A stretch of DNA of 64,000 bases from NCBI RefSeq assembly GCF_900109755.1, contig NZ_FOAR01000007.1:62001-126000 (forward strand). Direction: 5' to 3'. Made by a program: the position numbers and the translations under genes. Below are positions 1 to 7,790 of the stretch, piece after piece; within the stretch, counting starts at the first letter, position 1; the number at the start of each line of letters is the position of its first letter. The DNA comes from Pseudomonas agarici (GTDB lineage Bacteria; Pseudomonadota; Gammaproteobacteria; Pseudomonadales; Pseudomonadaceae). The notes below the pieces were generated by a model. It was given only the letters and a program-made list of their open reading frames with translations. It ran no database searches and was not told where the DNA came from.

Positions 1-2
1 CC

Positions 3-413
3 CTGAACTTGCGCATGCGCGCACACTGCGCCAATGCCCTGGCCCTGGCCGAGTGGCTGGAGCGGCAGGACGGTGTCGAGGCGGTGTACTACGCGGGCCT
101 CAAGAGCCATCCGCAACATGAGTTGGCCCAGCGCCAGCAGCGCGGCTTTGGCGGCGTGGTGAGCTTTGAGGTCAAGGGCGGCAAAGAGGGTGCCTGGCGC
201 TTTATCGACGCTACCCGGTTGATCTCGATCACCGCCAACCTGGGTGACACCAAGACTACCATCACCCATCCGAGCACCACCTCCCACGGTCGCCTGTCGC
301 CGCAGGAGCGTGAAGCGGCGGGGATTCGCGACAGTCTGATTCGCGTTGCGGTTGGCCTGGAAGACGTGGCGGATCTGCAAGCCGATCTGGCACGCGGTCT
401 GGCCGCGCTGTGA
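3..413 (+). CDS. metZ: O-succinylhomoserine sulfhydrylase MetZ, C-terminal part
   Basis: The reading frame is already open at the left edge, so only about 136 C-terminal residues are present and the PLP-binding lysine lies outside the window. The visible part matches the C-terminal domain of Cys/Met-metabolism PLP enzymes: the stretch [11 protein letters not shown] followed by [13 protein letters not shown] is typical of the MetZ/MetB/MetC fold, and HPSTTSH is the conserved substrate-side loop. MetZ converts O-succinylhomoserine and sulfide to homocysteine in methionine synthesis in pseudomonads, in the cytoplasm. The call MetZ over a cystathionine enzyme rests partly on the following SDR gene and tRNA cluster, an order I recall from Pseudomonas. 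The stop codon overlaps the start of the next gene by four bases, which suggests translational coupling. Confidence 0.8.
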   Translation: MNLRMRAHCANALALAEWLERQDGVEAVYYAGLKSHPQHELAQRQQRGFGGVVSFEVKGGKEGAWRFIDATRLISITANLGDTKTTITHPSTTSHGRLSPQEREAAGIRDSLIRVAVGLEDVADLQADLARGLAAL

Positions 414-1189
414 TCGAGCTGTCCCTCGAAGCCGGCGTTGGCAACAACGGCCGCGTCGCGCTGGTCACTGGCGCGGCGCGGGGCATCGGATTGGGTATCG
501 CCGCTTGGTTGATCAGCGAAGGCTGGCAGGTGGTCCTGAGCGACCTCGACAAGGCTCGGGGCGCCAAAGTCGCCGATGCCCTGGGCGAGAATGCCTGCTT
601 CATCGCCATGGATGTTTCCGACGAAGCGCAAGTGGCCCAGGGTGTGGCCGATGTATTAGGGCGGTTCGGTCGGTTGGATGCGTTAGTGTGCAATGCGGCG
701 ATTGCCGATCCGCACAACATCACCCTCGAAAGCCTCGACCTGGCGCATTGGAACCGTGTGCTGGCGGTCAACCTCAGCGGGCCGATGTTGCTGGCCAAGC
801 ATTGTGCGCCGTACCTTCGCGCCCATTGCGGGGCCATCGTCAACCTGGCGTCGACCCGAGCGGCGCAGTCGGAGCCTGATACCGAGGCTTATGCGGCGAG
901 CAAGGGTGGGTTGCTGGCATTGACCCACGCCCTGGCAATCAGTCTCGGCCCGGAAGTTCGCGTCAATGCAGTCAGTCCGGGCTGGATCGATGCTCGTGAT
1001 CCTTCGGTGCGTCGTGCCGAGCCGCTCAGCGATATCGACCATGCCCAGCATCCGGCGGGCCGGGTCGGCACGGTCGAGGATGTGGCGGCGATCGTGGCAT
1101 GGTTGTTGTCGAAAAGTGCGGGCTTTGTCACTGGCCAGGAATTTGTGGTCGATGGTGGCATGAGCAAGAAAATGATTTATTGCGACTAG
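410..1189 (+). CDS. Short-chain dehydrogenase/reductase (SDR)
   Basis: This is a 259-residue classical SDR. The glycine-rich cofactor motif TGAARGIG lies near residues 21-28, NAA of the NAG-type motif near residue 95, a serine near 147 and the YAASK catalytic pair near 161-165, so Ser, Tyr and Lys are all present. The C-terminus ends in the usual [11 protein letters not shown]. The start chosen is a GTG that overlaps the metZ stop as GTGA, giving a coupled two-gene unit. A start a few codons downstream is also possible because the first 13 residues are not part of the fold. The substrate is unknown. Its position behind metZ is probably conserved but does not reveal a role in methionine synthesis. 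Confidence 0.85.
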   Translation: MIELSLEAGVGNNGRVALVTGAARGIGLGIAAWLISEGWQVVLSDLDKARGAKVADALGENACFIAMDVSDEAQVAQGVADVLGRFGRLDALVCNAAIADPHNITLESLDLAHWNRVLAVNLSGPMLLAKHCAPYLRAHCGAIVNLASTRAAQSEPDTEAYAASKGGLLALTHALAISLGPEVRVNAVSPGWIDARDPSVRRAEPLSDIDHAQHPAGRVGTVEDVAAIVAWLLSKSAGFVTGQEFVVDGGMSKKMIYCD

Positions 1190-1286
1190 ACGGCTGTGGG
1201 TCGTGTGGCCAGGGTTTTTCGTCCCGACGGGGCGCCGGTGGTGCTGACATTAATTGGTCTTTTTCAGAAAAACTTCAAGCAGGCTA

Positions 1287-1315
1287 TTGACTTAGATTCG
1301 TTATCTGCGTAAATT
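1287..1315 (+). promoter_or_regulatory. Sigma-70 promoter of the tRNA operon
   Basis: TTGACT (1287-1292) and TAAATT (1310-1315) are separated by exactly 17 bases. A GC-rich stretch (CGCGGCC) follows the -10 element, as in stringently controlled stable-RNA promoters. The first tRNA starts 21 bases downstream. Confidence 0.6.
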
Positions 1316-1336
1316 TCGCGGCCTCGACGAAGCAAA

Positions 1337-1412
1337 GGGTGATTAGCTCAGCCGGGAGAGCATCTGCCTTACAAGCAGAGGGTCGGCGGTTCGATCCCGT
1401 CATCACCCACCA
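1337..1412 (+). tRNA. tRNA-Val (anticodon TAC)
   Basis: This is a 76-base tRNA including an encoded CCA. The acceptor stem GGGTGAT pairs with ATCACCC, the anticodon stem CTGCC/AGCAG-type arm carries the loop with TAC, and the T arm reads GTTCGATCC. It is the first of three tRNAs behind one promoter. Confidence 0.95.
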
Positions 1413-1495
1413 CTTCCAGAGTCTTTCGTCAGAAAGCATCTCGCAAGAGAGTGGCAAGAAAATCGGAAATTCCGCAAGGAGTCTCCAACCGACGC

Positions 1496-1572
1496 GCAGC
1501 GGTAGTTCAGTCGGTTAGAATACCGGCCTGTCACGCCGGGGGTCGCGGGTTCGAGTCCCGTCCGCTGCGCCA
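1496..1572 (+). tRNA. tRNA-Asp (anticodon GTC), copy 1
   Basis: This is a 77-base tRNA with acceptor stem GCAGCGG/CCGCTGC, D-loop GTTCAGTCGGTTAGAA, anticodon GTC, GGTTCGAGTCC T arm and encoded CCA. It is identical in sequence to the copy at 1687-1763, including a few bases of 3' flank. Confidence 0.96.
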
Positions 1573-1686
1573 TATTTGTACAGATCGACTACTTGGTAAA
1601 CGAGTGACCGGTCTGCGATTGACAGCCACCGAAGGCTTTCGATCACGGGTTTAAAGGTTTCAAACAGACGCAAGTCTGAGCGATAC

Positions 1687-1763
1687 GCAGCGGTAGTTCA
1701 GTCGGTTAGAATACCGGCCTGTCACGCCGGGGGTCGCGGGTTCGAGTCCCGTCCGCTGCGCCA
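1687..1763 (+). tRNA. tRNA-Asp (anticodon GTC), copy 2
   Basis: This is an exact second copy of the preceding tRNA-Asp and the last gene of the operon. The variable cluster at 1833-4726 begins directly after it. tRNA 3' ends are common sites for integration of foreign DNA, but I find no integrase gene here. Confidence 0.96.
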
Positions 1764-1810
1764 TATTTGCTTCCATCAGGGCCACTGAACGCCCGGAAGC
1801 TACGAAAATA

Positions 1811-1832
1811 GCGGCCATGGGCCGCTTTTTTT
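1811..1832 (+). terminator. Rho-independent terminator of the tRNA operon
   Basis: GCGGCC and GGCCGC form a six-base-pair stem with a three-base loop (1811-1825), followed by a run of seven T (1826-1832). It lies 48 bases after the last tRNA. Confidence 0.85.
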
Positions 1833-2068
1833 CGCGTCTGAAAAAATCCACTGTCCCGTCCTGAATAAGGGTTTACACCTTCTGATCTATTTTCAGGGGG
1901 CGCGAGTCAGGGGAACTATGACGAGCCTCATCTTGATCTGCGGCCCCTGCGCCTTATCGATCTCAGTGCGCTAGCGCACACACATGACACCGACAGCATC
2001 TTCGATCTCACCCGAAAAGACTGGCTCGAACGGGCATACGGTTCCAGTGGATATCAATCCGCGTCTGG
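1833..2068. other. Spacer after the tRNAs, no supported gene
   Basis: No gene with a start and ribosome binding site can be supported. One plus-strand frame is open from about 1895 and encodes a stretch containing IFDLTRKDWLERAYGSSG before running into the antisense of the next gene. This could be a fragment of a lost gene, but I do not recognise it. Confidence 0.3.
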
Positions 2069-2527
2069 CTATGTTGGAGGTAGCACCGCCTTGAAGACGA
2101 TTTCGATGAGCTGCTCAGGAAAGGCCAATCTCGATACGCCAATCAGATTGCTGGCGCACTGAGGGCGCGCCGTGGCGTAGGCTTCTTTGCGCACCTTGCC
2201 CGCCACCGCGAACGCCTCATCGACATCGAGGACATAGAGCGTCTCTTCCACCACGTGGTCGAGGGTGGCTCCGAACTGTGCCAGGATCTTCGCGGCGTTT
2301 GCATAGGTCACTCGCATCTGCTGCGCCATCATCGAGAAGTCGGCTGGCTTGCCGGTTGCATCGAGCGTGGCAGGTGCGATCATGGCACCTTTATCGTCGT
2401 GGCTGAGCTGGCCGGACACATAGATCATGTTTCCGGTCTTGATCGCCTGTGCATAGCCATAATTGTCTTCCGCCGGCAGACCGTGATAGGCCGCCTCTTT
2501 GAATTTCGTTGCGTTCGTGTTGGTCAT
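2069..2527 (-). CDS. RidA/YjgF family protein (Rid deaminase-like)
   Basis: This 152-residue protein has the YjgF/RidA fold pattern: YGYAQAIKTGNMIYVSGQLS near residues 23-42, a central helix with VTYANAAKILAQFGATLDHVVEETLY, and the C-terminal block ARPQCASNLIGVSRLAFPEQLIEI. In canonical RidA an arginine in a conserved R-x-x-x-x-V segment binds the substrate carboxylate. Here the equivalent block reads ARPQCASNLIGV, so the arginine is present but the spacing belongs to a Rid subgroup outside RidA itself. A clear AGGAG ribosome binding site precedes the ATG. It is the last gene of a minus-strand set controlled from 3841, whose members often detoxify reactive imines, quinones or peroxides. Confidence 0.8.
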   Translation of the reverse strand: MTNTNATKFKEAAYHGLPAEDNYGYAQAIKTGNMIYVSGQLSHDDKGAMIAPATLDATGKPADFSMMAQQMRVTYANAAKILAQFGATLDHVVEETLYVLDVDEAFAVAGKVRKEAYATARPQCASNLIGVSRLAFPEQLIEIVFKAVLPPT

Positions 2528-2600
2528 AGCTGATCTCCTGTTGAATAAACCGGCCCGGTATTCGGGCCATGTGCTTCATCCCTACCTCTCCGGGATTGTT

Positions 2601-2762
2601 CTAGGCTGCTGCCGCTTCCAGTCTGCGCCGGACCGCGATCGGGCTCTGCGCGAAAGTCGCCAGCCTATTCGGGGTGAATCCGAGGCTCTTGCTGAATGCA
2701 TCGAGAGTCGGTTTCAAACCGGCCGGCACTGGGTCCGGGTTTAGCGCCTCAGTTCTTACCAT
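2601..2762 (-). pseudogene. AhpD-like carboxymuconolactone decarboxylase, N-terminal remnant
   Basis: This 53-codon frame runs from ATG at 2762 to TAG at 2601. It encodes a typical AhpD/CMD-family N-terminus: PVPAGLKPTLDAF, then SKSLGFTPNRLATFAQSP. Complete family members are roughly 150-190 residues and carry a CxxC-H redox motif further on. Here the frame ends shortly after the AQSP element, so the catalytic part is missing. I see no continuation in the other frames up to the RidA gene. The fragment lies between RidA and an ABM monooxygenase, which fits a former detoxification operon that has lost part of its content. It could be a short expressed peptide, but truncation is the simpler reading. 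Confidence 0.55.
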
Positions 2763-2888
2763 CGTAGTCTTTCTTTTCAGTGATCCGCTTTACCTAGGCT
2801 CTGGCCGACATGCAGCTGCGCTCGCTCATGCGGCGTTGAAAGCCGGCTCGCCTGGCAAACATTGCGTACAGACCCTGGGAAGCAGGAA

Positions 2889-3209
2889 TCAGGTGGCTTT
2901 GGGATATTCTTTGAACGGCACGAGGAATTCGAAGCTGCGCTCTGTGCGCAGTACCTTCGACAGCACCGCCTCATAGTCGGCGCGGTACGAAGCTTTCATG
3001 TGATGGGACATGAAATATTCCATGCTGCAGTCCCAGGTTTCGTAGAGAACGATTGTGTCGGGATCGTCGACCGGGTGATGAATCCAAGTGGTGACGAAAT
3101 CGGGTTCGTTGGCCATCTGGTCGGTGACGAAGAGCAAGCCCTTCTTAAGTTCCTCGACATGGCCGGGCTTGGCAGGCAGGCGGACGATGAATGAGATGCG
3201 ATCGGACAT
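2889..3209 (-). CDS. Antibiotic biosynthesis monooxygenase (ABM/YgiN-like) domain protein
   Basis: This 106-residue protein is a single ABM domain: the first strand ISFIVRLPAKPGHVEELKKGL, then DFVTTWIHHPVDDPDTIVLYETW, then the helix DCSMEYFMSHHMKASYRADYEAVLSKV. Proteins of this dimeric alpha/beta-barrel family oxidise quinols or aromatic substrates without cofactor, or act as small accessory enzymes. The ATG is preceded by AAGGA at good spacing. Two HH pairs (in the WIHH and MSHH segments) are visible but their role is not known to me. It shares orientation and probably a promoter with RidA and the remnants on either side. Confidence 0.75.
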   Translation of the reverse strand: MSDRISFIVRLPAKPGHVEELKKGLLFVTDQMANEPDFVTTWIHHPVDDPDTIVLYETWDCSMEYFMSHHMKASYRADYEAVLSKVLRTERSFEFLVPFKEYPKAT

Positions 3210-3235
3210 GATGTGATCCTTATGGGCAAGTAAAG

Positions 3236-3511
3236 TTAAAAAAAAGCGTCAAGCGGGAGTTCCGGCGTCACCATCCGCCCGTGGGCGAACGGCAGTGCAA
3301 GCGCGGCAGCACGCCGATGTGAATGTTGGGCTGTGAGCAGGCCGGCTGTCGGTACGGAGGCGCTGAGATCGCTCGCCATGCCGATGAGGCCGATGAACGA
3401 GGCGAAGCCGACAAGATGTGCTGCGTCGCCAACGACGCTAATGCCCATCGCAGGGCTGCCGCGTTTGGCGACGACAGCCTTGGCGACGGCAACTTCACTG
3501 CTAAGTTTCAT
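3236..3511 (-). CDS. Hypothetical 91-residue ORF, possible remnant
   Basis: The ATG at 3511 has a good ribosome binding site (AGAGGA, nine bases upstream), so the start looks genuine. The N-terminus MKLSSEVAVAK resembles the first strand of short-chain dehydrogenases but the TGxxxGxG motif is absent. The rest (GISVVGDAAHLVGFASF and an alanine-rich tail) matches no family I recognise. The likely explanation is a deleted or rearranged enzyme gene within the decaying operon, but a genuine small protein cannot be excluded. Confidence 0.35.
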   Translation of the reverse strand: MKLSSEVAVAKAVVAKRGSPAMGISVVGDAAHLVGFASFIGLIGMASDLSASVPTAGLLTAQHSHRRAAALALPFAHGRMVTPELPLDAFF

Positions 3512-3581
3512 GGAGTGATCCTCTTAACATTGTGAACCTATCGGTACATTTCTAGGCGAAAAAATATCAGGCGCTCGCTGG

Positions 3582-3845
3582 CTAACCCACCAGCTTGCGG
3601 ATCAAGGTCTTAAAGGCGTCGATCAACTGATCGCCCATCACCGTTTTGTGTTCCTTGAAGACAAGGGTCGGTGCCGACCGAATTCCACGCTTGATCCATG
3701 TCTGCTTGCGTGCTCGAACCTCGGCTGTGAACAGGCCCGTATCCAGGGCCTCTTCAGGATTGATTCTCGCCTCGGCGACCCGTGCCACAAGCAGGCCGCG
3801 ACCTTCGGTGCAATGAGCGCGCAACAACAATCTATTCTGGACCAA
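3582..3845 (-). pseudogene. DsbA/FrnE-like thiol oxidoreductase, C-terminal remnant
   Basis: The 87-residue frame matches the C-terminal third of FrnE-type DsbA-family proteins: LLRAHCTEGRGLL, then NPEEALDTGLFTAEVRA, then GIRSAPTLVFKEHKTVMGDQLIDAF, where the S-A-P segment corresponds to the cis-proline loop (usually G-V-P). The N-terminal thioredoxin part with its active site is missing, and the frame opens only with a TTG codon that overlaps the palindrome at 3841-3850. Upstream sequence up to the TetR gene does not encode the missing part in any frame. It is therefore a 5'-truncated gene that now begins almost directly at the divergent regulatory region. Confidence 0.6.
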
Positions 3846-3850
3846 TTGGT
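3841..3850. promoter_or_regulatory. Candidate TetR operator, distal copy
   Basis: ACCAATTGGT is a perfect 10-base palindrome flanked by GG/ATCC. A near-copy (ACCGATTGGT) sits in front of the TetR gene at 4101-4110. The pair suggests that the TetR protein binds both sites and controls the minus-strand genes as well as itself. This is inferred from the sequence only. Confidence 0.45.
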
Positions 3851-4098
3851 ATCCAATTATTCAGAGATGTCGGACGGATGTCAACATGCCGTTGACGGCT
3901 CCTCGTCGCCTAGTGGGCACGCAGTGGTTCCCTCTGAGGCTGGTTGTTCGGTTCGGACCCGGCCTAAGGCCCGATCAAGGCGAGCCACGGGCCACCCGAA
4001 GCGCAGCTTCAGCGGTGGGTCCATGAGGTTCGGGTAGCTCGATGCGAAAGCCGGGCGCTACCCCGCGGTAGCCAAAGTTCGGTAAGCTAGTGGAATCG

Positions 4099-4112
4099 GA
4101 ACCGATTGGTCC
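4099..4112. promoter_or_regulatory. Candidate TetR autoregulatory operator
   Basis: GAACCGATTGGTCC is an imperfect palindrome located about 30 bases before the TetR start, the usual place for an autorepression site. It matches the element at 3841-3850 in nine of ten core bases. Confidence 0.45.
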
Positions 4113-4141
4113 CTATTCACACTAGGAAAACAGGCAAGCAA

Positions 4142-4726
4142 ATGGCACGTCCGCGAGAGTTTGATGAAAATGAGGTTTTGCAGGCTGCCCTTCAGGTCTT
4201 CTGGGAGAAAGGTTATGAGGGCACCTCGCTAAGTGATCTGCTCGAGGCGATGGGGCTGACCAAATCCAGCCTCTACAAGGCTTTCAGCAGTAAGGAGGCG
4301 CTATTCCGGCGCGTTGTCGAGCGATATTATCGTGACTTTCTGGGTTTTCGGCAGGAGGCACTTGCAGAGCCGACGCCGCGTCGTATCGCCGAGCGGCTGC
4401 TCTACGGAATGACGCAGTTGCACAGCGCTGAACTAACCCCGCCGGGCTGTCTCGAAACCAACGCCGCGCTGGCCTGCTCCACGGACGCCGAGCTGATCAG
4501 ATTGGAACTTGCACGTAACCGCGAGCGATTCAGACTGAAGCTACGGGACCGGTTCGAAGAAACGGTCGCGGTGGGCCCACTGCCACCGGGCATGACCTGC
4601 GACGATGCCGCCTCACTCATAGTCACGTTGATCCAGGGCATGGCTGTCCAGGCGAAAGCCGGTTTTTCGAGGGAGGCGTCCCGCCGGGTGGTACACGCCG
4701 CACTATTGTCCTGGCCTGAATCCTGA
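4142..4726 (+). CDS. TetR/AcrR family transcriptional repressor
   Basis: This 194-residue protein starts MARPREFDENEVLQAALQVF and has the N-terminal helix-turn-helix GYEGTSLSDLLEAMGLTKSSLYKAFSSKEALF at residues 23-54, a standard TetR DNA-binding domain. The rest is the variable ligand-binding, dimerising helical domain, with a cysteine in PPGCLETNA near residue 105 as seen in YcdC/NemR-like relatives that sense electrophiles. I chose the ATG at 4142 because MARPR is the usual family start. The frame is open for 12 more codons upstream, but those run into the candidate operator. It faces the RidA/ABM/DsbA set and probably represses it. Confidence 0.85.
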   Translation: MARPREFDENEVLQAALQVFWEKGYEGTSLSDLLEAMGLTKSSLYKAFSSKEALFRRVVERYYRDFLGFRQEALAEPTPRRIAERLLYGMTQLHSAELTPPGCLETNAALACSTDAELIRLELARNRERFRLKLRDRFEETVAVGPLPPGMTCDDAASLIVTLIQGMAVQAKAGFSREASRRVVHAALLSWPES

Positions 4727-5480
4727 CGCCTCGCCCCACGAATTGCTTTTGCACATCAGACGGCGCCCCTCTCGACGATCAACGCCGCAAACGCGCCGCC
4801 TGGCGACCCGGGCGAACAGGCTGACGTCACGTCTTCGTGCTGCAACGGAGAGTGATGTCCAGCCCACTGCGCCCGCTCGTGAAGGGCAGTGGCGTAGTGC
4901 CCACCTACATCGTGAAATTACGCTTTTGGCGGCAGCTGAATGAGCTCCCTGATCGCGTGCCAAACCGCTTCGTCAGCAGGCCGATCAACGATTTTTGCAT
5001 CCGAACTCAACAGCAGGTTTTCGCGGGGTTGTTGACCGCAAAGGGATAGTTCGGGTCCGTCCTTAGTAAGGTTTCATTGACTGTTCCGATTTCCTCCGTT
5101 GACTCGATGTCGAACAGAAAATGTGTCCTGAGAGTGCCGAGGTGAGCAATTTTGGGCTGACTGTTTTCATCGAACAAGGGTTGGCTGACTCGGTCTGTTC
5201 CTCGCGCTCCCTCGGCTTCCGGCCTCAGCCCGGAGCAGCGCTAAATGGTTACCCGAATACGGACCACGCGTGATCGGAGCGTTCGAGCAGTACTGCGCGC
5301 TGCCACGCATCGGGCAATCGAAGGGGATTCAGTGTTTCCGGTGCCCAACATCCTTGTCGCGTTGATCTTTTTTTGCGGGTTTTGATAAAAAAGGTTGAAT
5401 AGTAACAATAAATGTTATTTAAATAACAAAAATAATGACGTCGTGGTGCCTGCCACAACGTGCACAAGGTAAAAATATCC
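4727..5480. other. 754-base intergenic region between TetR gene and deoxyribose operon
   Basis: The first 500 bases have no frame with a credible start or homology that I recognise, although fragments such as the minus-strand run around 4760-4900 could be eroded coding sequence. The last 100 bases are AT-rich and hold the promoter and operator of the downstream sugar operon, including the perfect palindrome GTTATTTAAATAAC at 5414-5427. Confidence 0.5.
5406..5427. promoter_or_regulatory. Candidate operator of the deoxyribose operon
   Basis: CAATAAATGTT (5406-5416) is present in exact inverted copy at 9665-9675 in front of the DeoR and deoC genes. It overlaps the perfect 14-base palindrome GTTATTTAAATAAC (5414-5427). 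Sharing between the two ends of the locus points to the DeoR-family regulator encoded at 8867-9631. This is an inference. Confidence 0.5.
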
Positions 5481-6401
5481 ATGAACAAGATCGCGGTCAT
5501 CGGCAGCAACATGGTGGACTTGATTACCTATATCGACCGAATGCCTCGCCAGGGCGAGACCCTGGAGGCGCCAGGCTTTGCCATGGGCTGCGGCGGTAAA
5601 GGCGCCAACCAGGCAGTAGCTGCCGCCAAGCTCGGCACCGAGGTGTTGATGCTGAGTAAAGTGGGCGACGATCTGTTCGCCGATAACACCCTCGCCAATT
5701 TTCAGCGCCATGGCATCGACGCCCGCTACGTGACGCGTGTGGCGGGCGTGTCCAGTGGCGTGGCGCCGATTTTTGTCCAGAGCGATTCCCACAACAGCAT
5801 CCTTATCGTCAAAGGCGCCAATGCGCATTTGAAGCCTGCCGATATCGATACCGCCGAAGCGGCGCTGCGCGAGTGCAGCCTTATCGTCCTGCAGTTGGAA
5901 ATCGAGCTGGCGACCGTCTACCACGCCATTGATTTTGCCAAGCGCCATGGCATTGCGGTGTTGCTCAATCCCGCACCCGCGGTCGCGGGGTTGAGCCGCG
6001 AGCATTTGGCGCAACTCGATTTTTTGATCCCCAACGAAAGCGAGCTGGCGCTGATCACCGGCAAGCCTGTCGACGGTCCCGACACGGCGCTGCTGGCTGC
6101 GCGTGAGTTGTCCGCGCAAGGCATCTGCCATGTCATCGTTACTCTTGGGGAAAAAGGCGCGCTATACGTGGGCGCGGAGGGTGAGTTTCACGTGCCGGGT
6201 CGCTCGGTCGTCGCACGTGACACCACCGGCGCTGGCGATGCGTTCATTGGCTGCTTCGCTCATTACTGGAATCGGGATGGCGACATGCGTGCGGCAATGA
6301 CACGGGCAGTGGCGTATTCCGCTTGCTCGGTCACCGCCTTGGGCACCCAAAGCTCGTACCCCGACGCTGGTAGCTTTACGCGGTTTCTTGACGGCGTCTA
6401 A
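5481..6401 (+). CDS. PfkB/ribokinase-family sugar kinase, probable 2-deoxyribose kinase (DeoK-like)
   Basis: This 306-residue protein shows the PfkB signature twice: GCGGKGANQAVAAAKLG (residues about 38-54) and DTTGAGDAFIGCFAHYW near residue 250, the second holding the catalytic aspartate and anion hole. The N-terminal segment IAVIGSNMVDLITYIDRMP binds the sugar. I chose the ATG at 5481, which follows AAGGT, over a GTG seven codons upstream. The neighbours (a FucP-type permease, a DUF4432 epimerase, a DeoR regulator and deoxyribose-phosphate aldolase) imply that the substrate is 2-deoxy-D-ribose, phosphorylated to the 5-phosphate that DeoC cleaves. Ribose itself cannot be excluded from sequence alone. 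Confidence 0.82.
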   Translation: MNKIAVIGSNMVDLITYIDRMPRQGETLEAPGFAMGCGGKGANQAVAAAKLGTEVLMLSKVGDDLFADNTLANFQRHGIDARYVTRVAGVSSGVAPIFVQSDSHNSILIVKGANAHLKPADIDTAEAALRECSLIVLQLEIELATVYHAIDFAKRHGIAVLLNPAPAVAGLSREHLAQLDFLIPNESELALITGKPVDGPDTALLAARELSAQGICHVIVTLGEKGALYVGAEGEFHVPGRSVVARDTTGAGDAFIGCFAHYWNRDGDMRAAMTRAVAYSACSVTALGTQSSYPDAGSFTRFLDGV

Positions 6402-6458
6402 TCCGATGATCGCGGCCGGTATGGCGCTGACGCGCCCTATTTCCCACGGAGAATAACA

Positions 6459-7790
6459 ATGACAAAAGTCCCGCTCCAACAAACCCCCGATGGTTTTTAC
6501 CTCAACCGCACACCCTGGTTTGCGTTCCTGTTGTTGTGCAGTATTTTCGCGCTATGGGCGGCTGCCGCGAGCATGAATGATGTGCTGATCGCGCATTTCA
6601 AAAAGGCGTTTTTGCTCAGCGATTTTCAGACGGCCTTCGTGCAGTCGGCGTTTTACCTGGGTTATTTTTTCGTGGCGATGCCTGCGGCGATGGTCGTGCG
6701 ACGCTTGGGCTATAAAAGCACGATTCTGCTCGGTCTGATGTTGTATATGTTGGGCTGCGCGCTGTTCTTTCCTGCGGCTTCGACGGCAACGTATGGCATG
6801 TTTCTGATGGCGCTGTTCGTCATCGCGTGCGGGTTGTCGTTTCTGGAAACCGCCTGCAACACCTATTCGACGTTGATGGGCCCGCGTGAAACCGGCACCC
6901 GTCGATTGAACATCTCTCAGACCTTCCACCCGTTCGGTGCCATGGCCGGCGTGTATGTCGGCAGTTTCGTCATGTTCAAGGACACCGACGCCACGCGTGA
7001 ACAACTGACGCAAATGAGCGCTTCGCAGGCGGCTGTCCAGCAGCTGGAGATGATCCAGTCGACCCTGCTGCCGTACAAATGGATGATTGCTGTCCTGGTG
7101 CTGATGTTCATCTTGATCGCCATCACGCGGTTCCCGGCGTGCCGGGGCAACGCCACGGCGAACGTAAAGACGCGCAGCCTCGGGCAGAGCCTTGCACGAC
7201 TATCGCGCAACCCGCGCTTTAGCTTTGGCGTACTGACGCAATTCCTCTATGTGGGCGCCCAGGTCGGGGTGTGGAGTTTCACCATTCGTCTGGCGATGCA
7301 GATGGGCGGGATGAATGAGCGCAGCGCGTCATGGTTCCTGCTCACCACGTTTGCCGCCTACTTTTTGGGCAAGATGATCGCCAATCTGTTAATGCGCAAA
7401 CTTCATCCAGCCAAGGTATTGGCGATCTACGGCGTGCTGACCATTGTGCTGCTGGCCTACACCATCTTGGTGCCAAACATAACCGCCGTGTATGCGGCGG
7501 TGGGGGTCAGCATTTTCCTCGGGCCGTGCTGGCCGACCATCTACGGTCTCACCATCGACGGGTTGGGTGAGGACACCGGCGTTGGCGGATCGCTGTTGGT
7601 GATGAGCATCGTCGGCGGCGGGGTGATTCCGGTCTTCCAGGGCCTGTTGTCGGATGCCACCCACGGCAACATGCAGCTCGCCTATAGCGTGCCGTTGCTG
7701 TGCTTCGTGGTGATTGTTGTCTACGCCTATTCGTGCCTGCGTCACAGTCGTGCCACGCTGTCTGGGGTCGGAACAGTGGTGGCCTCATGA
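6459..7790 (+). CDS. FucP-type MFS sugar:proton symporter, probable deoxyribose permease (DeoP-like)
   Basis: This 443-residue integral membrane protein has about 12 hydrophobic segments. The first segment with SIFALWAAAASMNDVLIAHFKKAF, and RRLGYKST in the first cytoplasmic loop, are FucP-family features, as are FLETACNTYSTLMGP and RRLNISQTFHPFGAMAGV in the middle. FucP transports fucose with a proton, and relatives in deo loci carry deoxyribose. It starts 57 bases after the kinase with a CGGAG ribosome binding site, and its stop overlaps the next start as ATGA. Uptake of extracellular deoxyribose, for example from DNA breakdown, is the inferred role. Confidence 0.8.
   Translation: MTKVPLQQTPDGFYLNRTPWFAFLLLCSIFALWAAAASMNDVLIAHFKKAFLLSDFQTAFVQSAFYLGYFFVAMPAAMVVRRLGYKSTILLGLMLYMLGCALFFPAASTATYGMFLMALFVIACGLSFLETACNTYSTLMGPRETGTRRLNISQTFHPFGAMAGVYVGSFVMFKDTDATREQLTQMSASQAAVQQLEMIQSTLLPYKWMIAVLVLMFILIAITRFPACRGNATANVKTRSLGQSLARLSRNPRFSFGVLTQFLYVGAQVGVWSFTIRLAMQMGGMNERSASWFLLTTFAAYFLGKMIANLLMRKLHPAKVLAIYGVLTIVLLAYTILVPNITAVYAAVGVSIFLGPCWPTIYGLTIDGLGEDTGVGGSLLVMSIVGGGVIPVFQGLLSDATHGNMQLAYSVPLLCFVVIVVYAYSCLRHSRATLSGVGTVVAS

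Noticed and set aside
1687..2068. Genomic island integrated at tRNA-Asp by an integrase
   Set aside because: No integrase gene, excisionase or direct repeat of the tRNA 3' end was found within the window. The duplicate tRNA-Asp is a full gene in the operon, not an attachment remnant.
3236..3511. FAD-dependent monooxygenase based on a GDAAH string
   Set aside because: Only that short string matches. The N-terminal GxGxxG motif and all other family parts are missing, so I left it as unknown.
5415..6131. A 238-codon minus-strand frame opposite the sugar kinase
   Set aside because: It is antisense to a clear PfkB kinase with both signatures, and has no ribosome binding site or family match.
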